Part shown: positions 1-6,612 of the stretch, one piece after another
Layout: every line of letters starts with the position of its first letter
How positions within the stretch are numbered: the first letter of the stretch is position 1
Origin: JACQNR01 sp049515175
GTDB lineage: Bacteria; Acidobacteriota; Terriglobia; UBA7540
Length of the DNA stretch: 10,969 bases
Direction: 5' to 3'
Assembly: GCA_049515175.1 (NCBI GenBank)
Contig: JBEKUI010000154.1
Span: forward strand, 1 to 10,969
Made by a program: the position numbers and the translations under genes
The notes under the pieces: model-generated
Database searches by the model: none
Told to the model about the DNA's origin: nothing
Seen by the model: only the letters and a program-made list of their open reading frames with translations

Positions 1-93
1 GAGCTGAGTGCCGCCGCCCGCTCGGCATTGCGGCGTATGCGTCGCCGGCCCACCTTGGTGACGGCGTTCTGGAAACAGGCCGAACTGTTCTAG
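1..93 (+). pseudogene. C-terminal tail of an ORF cut by the window edge
   Basis: Frame 1 is open from the first base to a TAG at 91-93 and encodes 30 residues rich in Arg and Leu, ending in FWKQAELF. The basic helical character with a hydrophobic end resembles the tail of some transposases (IS630-like ends were considered), but this is too short to assign. It is in a different frame from the transposase remnant that starts about 20 nt later, so the two are not one reading frame. It could be an intact gene that begins outside the window or another mobile-element fragment; the adjacent transposase debris makes the second slightly more likely. No function is claimed. Confidence 0.35.
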
Positions 94-112
94 CTGTCAC
101 TATATTATGTAA

Positions 113-514
113 TACTCTTTAGAGGCCGTTGAGGGTGCATTCGGCAGCGAGATTGATTACGCCATGCTCGTAAAGACCTATGAGTCAACGCAAGAGGAAA
201 CACGCTACAGTCCTGCCGTATGCACCTCGTGTCAGCGACAGAGGGTTATGGGGAGTCCCAATCCGAGACACATTTCTACCAGTTTTGTCGAGCGGCAGAA
301 CCTAACGATGCGGATGAGTATGAGGCGATTTACAAGGCTGACAAACGGATTCTCAAAGAAAGTCGAGAATCACGCCTATGCCGTGGCGATTCATTACATG
401 CACTACAACTTCTGCCGGATTCATAAGACTTTGCGGGTTACACCTGCGATGGAAGCTAGGCTCACGGATCATGTGTGGACAATCGAAGAAATGCTTTCCG
501 TGGTTGGCTTATAA
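113..514 (+). pseudogene. IS1-type transposase, C-terminal remnant
   Basis: The reading frame with conserved IS1-family character is open from 113, just after an in-frame TAA (110-112), to the TAA at 512-514. The first ATG (164) is inside the conserved region: residues encoded upstream (EAVEGAFGSEIDYA) already match what this family has there, so 164 is not a true start and the gene has lost its 5' half. Recognisable family segments are ISTSFVERQNLTMRM, RRFTRLTNGFSKKVENHA and YNFCRIHKTLRVTPAM, which hold the last acidic catalytic residue and the basic DNA-binding end of the DDE-type catalytic region. About 133 residues remain, compared with well over 200 in full-length relatives. The N-terminal zinc-finger/HTH part and the first catalytic aspartates are missing, so it should be inactive. 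No terminal inverted repeats are evident. Confidence 0.8.
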
Positions 515-528
515 TCTAGGTGCGGAGG
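510..528 (+). promoter_or_regulatory. Perfect -10 and RBS for the 86-aa orphan
   Basis: TATAAT at 510-515 overlaps the stop codon of the transposase remnant. A start of transcription about 7 nt later (near 522) would give a leader of roughly 16 nt carrying GGAGG at 524-528, 9 nt before the ATG at 538. No good -35 is visible at the right distance, so the promoter rests on the -10 and the fit with the RBS. A ready-made promoter at the end of an IS remnant is a common way for a downstream gene to become expressed. Confidence 0.45.
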
Positions 529-537
529 TGCAATCTA

Positions 538-798
538 ATGGACCTTGCTAGTGAAAGAAAGCAATTCGTTATTCAGATATACGAGACGCTGTATGAGCAA
601 GAGAAGGCAATCAGACGCCTTGACTTGGCCGTACTTTCAATTTTTGAGACCGTGAAGGAATTGAACCAGAACGCTGCTGAGATTTACGCGAAGCACTACT
701 GGGACGAAGAGCAAGGTCCAATAGCTCGCCAACACGACGATATCCTGAAAGGCATTTCCGATGTAATTGGGAAATTGAAAGCTTCGATGCCAAACTAG
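538..798 (+). CDS. Hypothetical 86-aa helical protein
   Basis: Product not recognised. The ATG at 538 is chosen over an in-frame GTG at 520 because GGAGG (524-528) lies 9 nt upstream of 538, while the GTG would overlap that site. The protein is mostly charged and amphipathic, with long predicted helices (residues about 5-50 and 55-82) and leucines/isoleucines spaced as in a short coiled coil. It has no cysteines, no signal peptide and no membrane segment, so it is probably a cytoplasmic oligomer or adaptor. It sits alone, 23 nt after the transposase remnant, and is closed by a strong terminator about 56 nt after its stop. Base composition is more AT-rich than the housekeeping genes from 1414 onward, in line with acquisition. 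A phage or plasmid accessory protein is possible but unproven. Confidence 0.6.
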   Translation: MDLASERKQFVIQIYETLYEQEKAIRRLDLAVLSIFETVKELNQNAAEIYAKHYWDEEQGPIARQHDDILKGISDVIGKLKASMPN

Positions 799-853
799 AT
801 TGCATGGGGCACACTCCTGTGCTACTCTTGGATTGTGCCCAAAGAGTTTCGAC

Positions 854-886
854 AAGCCCCGACTAGCATCGGGGCTTTTTCTTTTT
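854..886 (+). terminator. Rho-independent terminator
   Basis: A 9-bp perfect stem (AAGCCCCGA at 854-862 with TCGGGGCTT at 869-877) encloses a 6-nt loop CTAGCA and is followed by TTTCTTTTT (878-886). It ends transcription of the 86-aa orphan. The short open frame overlapping it (835-1026) is therefore unlikely to be a gene. Confidence 0.9.
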
Positions 887-955
887 ATAGCACACCTGTC
901 AAGCTGTTAGTGTGTAATTGCGAAATTACCATCCGGCCTGATTCATATTGGCAGC

Positions 956-1088
956 GGGAGCAAAAGACATGGAAGACAAACTGGTCTCTGTCTGTGAAGC
1001 AATCGGTCATTACGGCCCAATACTAATTTGGCCCCTGCTGCTGATCTATTTCATATCTCGCCGTGTCCAATCCCACAAAAAGCGCTAA
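956..1088 (+). CDS. Micro-ORF, 39-aa single-TM protein (RBS included)
   Basis: Not recognised. GGGAG at 956-960 lies 8 nt before ATG 969; the coding part is 969-1088 (39 codons plus TAA). The product has a mildly acidic N-terminus (MEDK), a hydrophobic segment at about residues 17-29 (PILIWPLLLIYFI) and a strongly basic tail (SRRVQSHKKR). By the positive-inside rule this is a bitopic peptide with its C-terminus in the cytoplasm. Such a layout occurs in small membrane regulators, type I toxins and phage lysis accessories, none of which can be chosen from sequence alone. It follows the 854-886 terminator, so it needs its own promoter; none is convincing. It faces another 39-codon membrane ORF on the other strand, with stops 54 nt apart. 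Confidence 0.5.
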
Positions 1089-1142
1089 GTGCACGTTTGT
1101 TGCCATTCATTTTTCAAACTGAGACACTACCGAAAATCGGCC

Positions 1143-1262
1143 TCACAGTGCTAAAGAAAACAAATCAATAATCGCAATCAGGAAGCAAAGCGCACCCCAC
1201 CAAGGATGTTTGGTTATGAACAGGATAATCCCGGCGAGAACGAAGATTGTGAATACGATCAT
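1143..1262 (-). CDS. Micro-ORF, 39-aa two-TM hydrophobic protein
   Basis: Not recognised. On the minus strand ATG 1262-1260 opens 39 codons to TGA at 1145-1143. The peptide is almost wholly hydrophobic: MIVFTIFVLAGIILFI, a short turn TKHPWW, then GALCFLIAIIDLFSLAL, i.e. a helical hairpin with one Lys and one His in the turn. An in-frame TAA seven codons upstream of the ATG limits the start. There is no clear RBS, but TTGATT (1300-1295), a 17-nt spacer and TACGAT (1277-1272) lie such that transcription would begin almost at the ATG, so a leaderless message is possible. Random 120-nt frames this uniformly hydrophobic are uncommon in non-AT-extreme DNA, which is the main argument for it. It could still be chance or a relic of a longer membrane protein. 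Confidence 0.4.
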   Translation of the reverse strand: MIVFTIFVLAGIILFITKHPWWGALCFLIAIIDLFSLAL

Positions 1263-1284
1263 TTGGAAGGAATCGTACTCTTAC

Positions 1285-1343
1285 GGACCGACAAAATCAA
1301 ACTGCACCACTACCTCCAGTTCGCGCGGCTTGATTTGCGGTCC
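1285..1343. repeat. Nested imperfect inverted repeat
   Basis: The arm GGACCGACAAAATCAA (1285-1300) is mirrored by TTGATTTGCGGTCC (1330-1343), whose complement GGACCGCAAATCAA differs by two small gaps. Inside, AACTG (1300-1304) pairs with CAGTT (1317-1321). Each outer arm carries a TTGATT hexamer that could act as a -35: one pointing left toward the 1262 micro-ORF, the other pointing right toward 1414 (its -10 match is weak). The repeat could be a shared operator between divergent genes or the relic of a mobile-element end at the right border of the AT-rich islet. Confidence 0.45.
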
Positions 1344-1413
1344 AATATCTGGTAATTTGAGATGAGGCAGGTGGGGTGGACCTGACATTCAAGTTTTCTT
1401 ACAGGAGTGTGGC

Positions 1414-1740
1414 ATGGCACTTGAGCTGACAACCAAAGCCGTGGAGAAAGTCAAAGAAATCCTGACCCGGCAGGAACCAAGACCGCAAGGGCTACGCGTC
1501 GCGGTGGTCGGCGGCGGATGCTCTGGCTTCTCCTACCAGATGAATTTCGAGAGTGAGAGCAACGGGATCGACAAGGTCTTCGAATTTGACGGACTGAAAA
1601 TCTTCGTCGATCAGGCGTCCTTGATGTACATGGACGGAACGAAGATCGATTACATCGAGTCGCTGGAAGGCTCGGGATTCAAGTTTGAGAACCCGAACGT
1701 CAAGACGACCTGCGGCTGCGGCAGCTCGTTCAGCGCCTAA
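1414..1740 (+). CDS. erpA: ErpA/IscA-type iron-sulfur cluster carrier
   Basis: A-type carrier of the HesB/IscA family, 108 aa, the normal family length. These cytoplasmic dimers receive [2Fe-2S] or [4Fe-4S] clusters and pass them to apo-enzymes. The three ligand cysteines are present: Cys36 in GGGCSGF, and Cys100 and Cys102 in TTCGCGSSF near the C-terminus. The block SLMYMDGTKIDYIESLEGSG with a following NPN is closer to ErpA than to IscA, hence the symbol, but the subfamily choice is tentative. AGGAG (1403-1407) lies 6 nt before the ATG. No isc or suf genes adjoin; the gene stands alone between the accessory islet and nadE and has its own terminator. It marks the return to GC-rich core coding sequence. 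Confidence 0.93.
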   Translation: MALELTTKAVEKVKEILTRQEPRPQGLRVAVVGGGCSGFSYQMNFESESNGIDKVFEFDGLKIFVDQASLMYMDGTKIDYIESLEGSGFKFENPNVKTTCGCGSSFSA

Positions 1741-1763
1741 ACCGACTGAATATTTGGAAAACA

Positions 1764-1806
1764 CCCCGGCGTCTCGCTTTACAGCGGACGACCGGGGTTT
1801 GTTCTT
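1764..1806 (+). terminator. Rho-independent terminator of the erpA-like gene
   Basis: CCCCGG (1764-1769), CGTC (1770-1773) and CGCT (1775-1778) pair with AGCG (1783-1786), GACG (1787-1790) and CCGGGG (1792-1797) around a TTAC loop. This gives a 14-bp stem with two single-base bulges, followed by TTTGTTCTT (1798-1806). It separates the Fe-S carrier gene from nadE. Confidence 0.85.
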
Positions 1807-1888
1807 AAGCGTCGTCGACCGACCCGACTTCCCCCGAGTTATTCCTTCCTCTCGATCGACACTCGCCCCTTGGCTCCGCAATAGCAGA

Positions 1889-1899
1889 TATAATGAGGG
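1889..1899 (+). promoter_or_regulatory. Consensus -10 abutting the nadE start
   Basis: A perfect TATAAT (1889-1894) ends 8 nt before the ATG at 1903, so transcription from it would start at or within two bases of the start codon, giving a leaderless message. No strong -35 is seen. GAGGG (1895-1899) would serve as an RBS, 3-4 nt from the ATG, only if transcription begins further upstream. The two readings exclude each other for any one transcript. Confidence 0.5.
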
Positions 1900-1902
1900 C
1901 TC

Positions 1903-3543
1903 ATGAAGATTGCCCTGGCCCAGATCAACTCTACCGTCGGCGACTTCGAGGGAAACGTTCGCAAGATTGCGGAATTCGCTGGCCACGCCATGGAGCGCGG
2001 GGCGCAAATTGTGGTTTTTCCCGAACTTGCGCTCTGTGGCTATCCTCCCCGGGATCTGGTCGAGCGGCCGGAATTCCTCCGCCGCTCCGAGGCCGAGTTG
2101 CTTCGCCTGGCGGCCCTGCTGCCGGATATTCCTATCCTGGTCGGCTATGTGCGGCGCTCGCACTCGCAGACCGGCAAGGCGGCGGCGGACGCGGCTGCCC
2201 TGCTCAGCGGCGGCAAGATCCTGGCTGACTACACGAAAACCCTGCTGCCTTTTTACGATGTCTTCGACGAATCGCGCTACTTTGAGCCAGGTGCGGGGCC
2301 ATTGGTCTTTCAGCAGCAGAGTGTGCTGCTCGGAATTACCATCTGCGAAGACGCGTGGAACGACAAGCATTTCTGGAGCAAGCGGCTCTACGCGCGCGAT
2401 CCGGTCGAGGAATCGGTGCGCGTCGGCGCTGAAGTGCTCATCAACATTGCCTCCTCGCCTTTTTGTGCGGGGAAGACCCAATTGCGCCACGAAATGCTGA
2501 AAGCCTTGGCCTGCAAGCATCACATTCCGGTGGTTTACGTCAATCACGTGGGAGGCAACGACCAGCTCATCTTCGACGGGACGAGCCTGGCCTTTGATTC
2601 GAGCGGCAAGCTGTGCGCGCGCGCCAAGTCCTTTGAAGAGGATCTTATCATCTACGACACGACCAGCGGGGCAGGTGACGTTCGGGAAGTGCCCGCTTCC
2701 CAAACCGCCGAGGTCTATGAAGCGCTGCGGCTCGGAACCCGTGATTACGTGGCGAAGTGCGGGTTCACGAAAGTCCTGGTGGGACTGAGCGGCGGGATCG
2801 ATTCTTCACTCGTCGCCACGCTCGCCGCCGACGCGCTCGGCCCCCAAAACGTGACGGGCATCGGCATGCCCGGGCCCTATTCCTCGCCAGGGAGCATTCA
2901 GGACGCCGCGACGCTCGCGCGGAAGCTGGGCATCGATTTTCGCGTGGTCCCCATAACGCCCATCTTCGAGACCTACCTCACGACGCTCGATTCCGCCTTC
3001 GAGGGCCACCCGCGCGACGTCACCGAGGAAAACATTCAGGCGCGGATTCGCGGCAACATCCTGATGGCGCTCTCCAACAAATTCGGGGCGCTGCTGCTGA
3101 CCACCGGAAACAAGTCGGAACTGGCGGTGGGATACTGCACGCTCTACGGCGACATGGCGGGTGGCTTGGCCGTCATCGCCGACGTGCCCAAGACTATGGT
3201 TTATGAGCTGTCGCGCTACGCGAACCGGGCTGGCGAGCGGATCCCCAAGGCGTGCCTCGACAAAGCTCCTTCGGCGGAACTGCGTCCCAACCAGACCGAT
3301 CAGGACACGCTACCGCCCTATGAGACGCTCGATCTGATCCTACGGGCCTCGATCGAAGAGAACCTTTCGGCGCAGGAAATTATTGCCAAGCATCGATTGG
3401 ACGCCTCGCTCGTGCGCGACACCCTCCGCAAAGTTCACCAGGCGGAGTACAAGCGTCAGCAGGCGCCGCCGGCGCTCAAAGTTACTGCCAAGGCCTTCGG
3501 CATGGGCCGCCGTTACCCCATTGCTCAGAAATTCTTCGAGTGA
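1903..3543 (+). CDS. nadE: Glutamine-dependent NAD(+) synthetase
   Basis: Catalyses the last step of NAD synthesis: ATP-dependent amidation of deamido-NAD with ammonia drawn from glutamine, in the cytosol. The 546 aa hold two domains. Residues 1 to about 265 are a nitrilase-fold glutaminase with the triad Glu41 (FPELAL), Lys112 (YTKTLLP) and Cys148 (ITICEDAW). Residues from about 270 to the end are the synthetase, with the ATP pyrophosphatase loop SGGIDSS (296-302) and the conserved TTGNKSELAVGYCTLYGD block. Length fits the roughly 550-aa bacterial glutamine-dependent class rather than the short ammonia-only type. The ATG is fixed by MKIALAQIN, the usual first strand of the glutaminase. It is a single-gene unit between a terminator and the promoter of the next gene. 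No defect is seen. Confidence 0.97.
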   Translation: MKIALAQINSTVGDFEGNVRKIAEFAGHAMERGAQIVVFPELALCGYPPRDLVERPEFLRRSEAELLRLAALLPDIPILVGYVRRSHSQTGKAAADAAALLSGGKILADYTKTLLPFYDVFDESRYFEPGAGPLVFQQQSVLLGITICEDAWNDKHFWSKRLYARDPVEESVRVGAEVLINIASSPFCAGKTQLRHEMLKALACKHHIPVVYVNHVGGNDQLIFDGTSLAFDSSGKLCARAKSFEEDLIIYDTTSGAGDVREVPASQTAEVYEALRLGTRDYVAKCGFTKVLVGLSGGIDSSLVATLAADALGPQNVTGIGMPGPYSSPGSIQDAATLARKLGIDFRVVPITPIFETYLTTLDSAFEGHPRDVTEENIQARIRGNILMALSNKFGALLLTTGNKSELAVGYCTLYGDMAGGLAVIADVPKTMVYELSRYANRAGERIPKACLDKAPSAELRPNQTDQDTLPPYETLDLILRASIEENLSAQEIIAKHRLDASLVRDTLRKVHQAEYKRQQAPPALKVTAKAFGMGRRYPIAQKFFE

Positions 3544-3597
3544 CGCAGCCAGCCGCCCACCCTTCAGTTCCCAGCAACTCCTCATCCCTTGCCCGGG

Positions 3598-3624
3598 TTG
3601 GCGACCGCTCGACCATGCTAGAAT
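3598..3624 (+). promoter_or_regulatory. Extended -10 promoter of the protease operon
   Basis: TGC immediately before TAGAAT (3616-3624) forms an extended -10. TTGGCG (3598-3603) is a candidate -35 with a short 15-nt spacer, which an extended -10 can tolerate. The predicted start near 3631 gives a leader of about 30 nt carrying CAGGA (3649-3653) 7 nt before the TTG start at 3661. Confidence 0.5.
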
Positions 3625-3660
3625 TCAAGACTCCGGCCACTCGGGCTGCAGGAATTCAAG
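3621..3660 (+). repeat. Direct repeat GAATTCAAG, 31 bp apart
   Basis: GAATTCAAG occurs at 3621-3629, overlapping the -10, and again at 3652-3660, between the RBS and the TTG start. The 31-bp period is about three helical turns, as expected for two protein contacts on the same face of DNA. It may equally be a small duplication without function. Confidence 0.35.
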
Positions 3661-5031
3661 TTGAGGAAAAACCTCCACCGCGGCACATCTTCCGCCCTCC
3701 GTCTGCCACTGCTCTTCGGGACGTTGTTGGGTCTGGCGCTTGCGGGAGCGCGCGCTGCCACCCTGCCACCTTCGCCAGTGGAGAGTCAAACGTTGTCCAA
3801 CGGCTTGCGCGTCCTGCTCGTCGAGAAGCACGAAATGCCGGTGGTGAGCGTCCAGGTCTGGTATCACGTGGGCTCCAAGGATGAGGTGCCCGGCCGGACG
3901 GGCTTCGCTCACCTGTTCGAGCACCTCATGTTCCAGGGCACGAGCAATATCGGTCCCGAGCAGTTTTCCGATTACATCGTCCGAGCCGGCGGCCTGGACA
4001 ATGCCTACACGACCGAGGACGCCACCGTGTTCTGGGATACGATTCCCAGCGCCGTGCTGCCTGTGGCCTTGTGGCTGGAAGCCGACCGAATGCGTTACCT
4101 GGACATCACTGAGAAGGTGTTCAAGACCGAGCGCGAAGTGGTGAAGGAAGAGCGCCGCATGCGCTTCGACAACCAGCCCTACGGGACGGTCATCGAGACG
4201 CTCTACCGCGCCGCCTACACCACGCACCCCTATGCCCACACGCCCATCGGCAGCATGGAGGATCTCGACCGCGCAAACGTCGAGGATGTACGCGCGTTTT
4301 ACGACACCTACTACGTGCCTGCCAACGCCACCCTGGTCGTTGTGGGGGACTTCGAGAGCAGGGAAGTCCTATCTCTCGTGAAGGAATACTTTGGCCGGGT
4401 GCCCGGGAGTGGGCAGCCTGTCGAGCGGCGTATCCCGCCCGAGCCGTCCCAGAAATCGCGACGGACTCTGCGCATCACCCGCAACGTCGCCCTGCCGGCA
4501 TTCGTGGCGGGATACCACATGCCCGCCGATGGCACACCCGACGCCTACCCGCTGCGGCTTGCCTCGCGCATCCTCTCCGAAGGCGATAGCTCACGCATTT
4601 ATCGCCGCCTCGTGTACGACAAGCAAATGGCCCTGCAAGCGCAGAGCGCCGGCAATTTCACCGAGGATCCCAACCTGTTTTTTGTCTTTGCAGTACTGAA
4701 CGCCGGATTTACGCCCGCCCAGGCGGAGGCGGAGATGAACGTGGAGCTCGAGCGCCTGAAGACCGAACCCGTTTCAGCGGCGGAGCTGGCCAAGGCCAAG
4801 AATCAGATCCTTCGCGACTTCGTCATCAGCCGCCAGAGCGTCCAATCGCTTGGCGAAGAGCTGGGTTACGCAGCAGTGGTGCTTAGAGACCCGAATCTAT
4901 TGGATGCGGAGCTAAACCGCTTCCTCAATGTGACTCCGGAAGATATCCAGCGTGTGGCGCGGCAGTACTTCACGCCGGAGAACGCCACAGTGGTCGAGGT
5001 CTATCCCGCAACGGGCGGGCTGGCAAAGTAA
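3661..5031 (+). CDS. Secreted M16B zinc peptidase, active-type subunit
   Basis: Metallopeptidase of the M16 (pitrilysin/processing peptidase) family, 456 aa. The TTG at 3661 is chosen because it has an RBS (CAGGA, 3649-3653) and opens a clean signal peptide: basic RKNLHR, hydrophobic residues about 13-30, and a cleavage site near ARA-A (31-33). This points to export to the periplasm. The inverted zinc motif HLFEH is at 84-88, and the distal Glu ligand is Glu163 or Glu164 in VVKEERR. The second half (from about 265) is the catalytically passive M16 domain. It keeps Arg312, but the tyrosine that normally follows in single-chain M16B enzymes is Leu325. It is followed after 18 nt by a second M16 gene with the opposite defect, so the two probably form a heterodimer. 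Substrates are unknown; M16 enzymes degrade or trim peptides in a closed chamber. Confidence 0.93.
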   Translation: MRKNLHRGTSSALRLPLLFGTLLGLALAGARAATLPPSPVESQTLSNGLRVLLVEKHEMPVVSVQVWYHVGSKDEVPGRTGFAHLFEHLMFQGTSNIGPEQFSDYIVRAGGLDNAYTTEDATVFWDTIPSAVLPVALWLEADRMRYLDITEKVFKTEREVVKEERRMRFDNQPYGTVIETLYRAAYTTHPYAHTPIGSMEDLDRANVEDVRAFYDTYYVPANATLVVVGDFESREVLSLVKEYFGRVPGSGQPVERRIPPEPSQKSRRTLRITRNVALPAFVAGYHMPADGTPDAYPLRLASRILSEGDSSRIYRRLVYDKQMALQAQSAGNFTEDPNLFFVFAVLNAGFTPAQAEAEMNVELERLKTEPVSAAELAKAKNQILRDFVISRQSVQSLGEELGYAAVVLRDPNLLDAELNRFLNVTPEDIQRVARQYFTPENATVVEVYPATGGLAK

Positions 5032-5049
5032 GGGCAAGAAAAAAGTCAA

Positions 5050-6600
5050 ATGACGAACAGGAACATTCTCGCCTCAGGAGTTGGCACCAGACTTTCTTCG
5101 GGTGCCGTGCGGGGGCCGATTTCCTCTCACTCCTCCCCGCATCGCTGGGCCGCCCTATGGGGCCTGACTGTAATCCTCGCCCTGGCTGCCTTCCCCGCCG
5201 CGGCGCGGGATTTTCCCCCGGAGGTTCCACCGCCACGTCCCATCGTCTTGCCATCAGCGCAGGTTCGAGAGTTACCCAACGGCTTGAAGGTCGCAGTCAT
5301 CGAGCGGCGTTCGTTGCCCCTGCTGACGCTCCGACTGGTCGTCAAAGCCGGCGCGGAGGCGGACCCCCCATCGCTCGCTGGCACGGCACAGCTCACCGCC
5401 GACTTGCTTTCTGAGGGGACGCCGCAACGCAGCGCGCGACAAATCGCTGAGACCGTCGATGCCATGGGGGGGAACCTCGAGACGCGGGCCGGGTGGGACG
5501 ATTCATCCGTGGAATTGACCGTGCTCTCCGATCGAACGGTCTTGGCGTTTAGTCTCCTTGCCGACGTGGTGCGCCGCCCGACGTTCCCAGCGGAGGAGAT
5601 TGAGCGCAAGCGCCAGCAGACGCTCTCCGCGCTCGAAGTCCTGCGCGACGACCCGGCGTTCACCGCCGACTCACTCTTTCAAAGACTCGTCTTTTCCGGA
5701 ACACCCTACGGCCACACGCTCGACGGCACCGAGGAATCGGTGCGCCGAATTGCGCGCCCCGACCTGGCGGCTTTCCACGCCCGCCACTACCAGCCGGCCA
5801 ATTGCATCCTTGCCGCGGTAGGCGACATCACGGCCGAACAGGCCTTGGCGCAGGCCGCAACGTATTTTGGCGACTGGGAGGGTACGCCCATGCCCGCTCC
5901 GCGCGCGTCTCCGCTCCCCGAGACGCCATCCCAGCGGACCATCGTCGTCGTGGATAAGCCCGACGCCGTGCAGACTGAAATCCGTGTCGGGAACCTCGCC
6001 ATCCCTCGCGACAGCGGTGATTACTTGGCGCTCACCGTCGCCAACCAAGTGCTGGGCGGCCCAGCGGCCAACCGGCTCTTCAGGACCTTGCGCAGCCGCC
6101 TGGGAATCGCCTACGGCGCTTCCAGCGATCTCGTCTGTCAGCAGACGGCAGGGAACTGGGTCGCCAAGACCTCCACCCGCACCGAGGAGACGGTTCGCAG
6201 TCTGCGCTCGGTGATCGGGGAGATGGAAGATCTCCGAGGCCATCGCATCAGCGCAGCAGAATTGCACACCGCGCAAAGCTACCTGACGGGGCACATGGCA
6301 CTCGAATTCGAGACCTCCGCCGACGTCGCCGAACAGACCCTGGAACTGATGGTCCACAATCTGCCCCTCGACTACTGGAGCCGATTCCAGGACAATCTCA
6401 GCCAGCTGGACGCGGACGAAGTCTATGCCGCCTCCCGCCGCTACCTAGACCCGGAGCATTGTGTTATCGTCCTGGTGGGCGATGCGCGCCGGTTCGAGGG
6501 CCAGCTCAGGAAATTCGGCGCCTACCGGGTTATCCGCAGCCAGGACCTGGACCTCGCCGCGCCGGACCTGGTGCGGCCCGCGGCCGCGCCCAGCCACTGA
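5050..6600 (+). CDS. M16B-family partner subunit lacking the zinc motif
   Basis: M16-fold protein of 516 aa. Where the active partner has HLFEH this one has QLTAD (114-118), so it cannot bind the catalytic zinc. It retains the C-terminal Arg/Tyr pair in NRLFRTLRSRLGIAYG (Arg342, Tyr355), which in M16B heterodimers completes the active site of the partner. N-terminal domain about 68-275; C-terminal domain about 295-500. A hydrophobic export segment (WAALWGLTVILALAAFPAAA, about 33-52) is preceded by an unusually long 32-residue n-region. A GTG at 5107 would shorten this, but neither start has a strong RBS (purine-rich AAGAAAAAAG precedes 5050). It lies 18 nt after the active subunit and 12 nt before the CPBP gene, so co-transcription is likely. 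Confidence 0.9.
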   Translation: MTNRNILASGVGTRLSSGAVRGPISSHSSPHRWAALWGLTVILALAAFPAAARDFPPEVPPPRPIVLPSAQVRELPNGLKVAVIERRSLPLLTLRLVVKAGAEADPPSLAGTAQLTADLLSEGTPQRSARQIAETVDAMGGNLETRAGWDDSSVELTVLSDRTVLAFSLLADVVRRPTFPAEEIERKRQQTLSALEVLRDDPAFTADSLFQRLVFSGTPYGHTLDGTEESVRRIARPDLAAFHARHYQPANCILAAVGDITAEQALAQAATYFGDWEGTPMPAPRASPLPETPSQRTIVVVDKPDAVQTEIRVGNLAIPRDSGDYLALTVANQVLGGPAANRLFRTLRSRLGIAYGASSDLVCQQTAGNWVAKTSTRTEETVRSLRSVIGEMEDLRGHRISAAELHTAQSYLTGHMALEFETSADVAEQTLELMVHNLPLDYWSRFQDNLSQLDADEVYAASRRYLDPEHCVIVLVGDARRFEGQLRKFGAYRVIRSQDLDLAAPDLVRPAAAPSH

Positions 6601-6612
6601 AGCAGGGAAGGT

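Noticed and set aside
164..514. Intact 116-aa protein starting at the first ATG
   Set aside because: Conserved transposase sequence continues upstream of that ATG to a stop at 110-112, so it is a 5'-truncated pseudogene and not a short gene.
914..929. GTAATT-GCGA-AATTAC hairpin
   Set aside because: Perfect 6-bp stem with a GNRA-type loop but AT-rich and isolated; could be chance in an AT-rich islet, no function claimed.
835..1026. 63-codon plus-strand frame from a GTG
   Set aside because: It reads straight through the strong terminator at 854-886 and has no RBS; the 969 micro-ORF in another frame has one.
1130..1140. CCGA-AAA-TCGG hairpin between the convergent micro-ORFs
   Set aside because: Only four base pairs and no U-tract on either strand; not a supportable terminator.
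1492..2703. Long open frame (403 codons) on the minus strand
   Set aside because: It lies antisense across erpA and nadE, both of which have full catalytic motifs; it has low-complexity Arg/Ala composition typical of a GC-rich shadow frame.
3625..4239. Minus-strand frame over the first M16 gene
   Set aside because: Antisense to a gene with HLFEH and a signal peptide; no recognisable features of its own.
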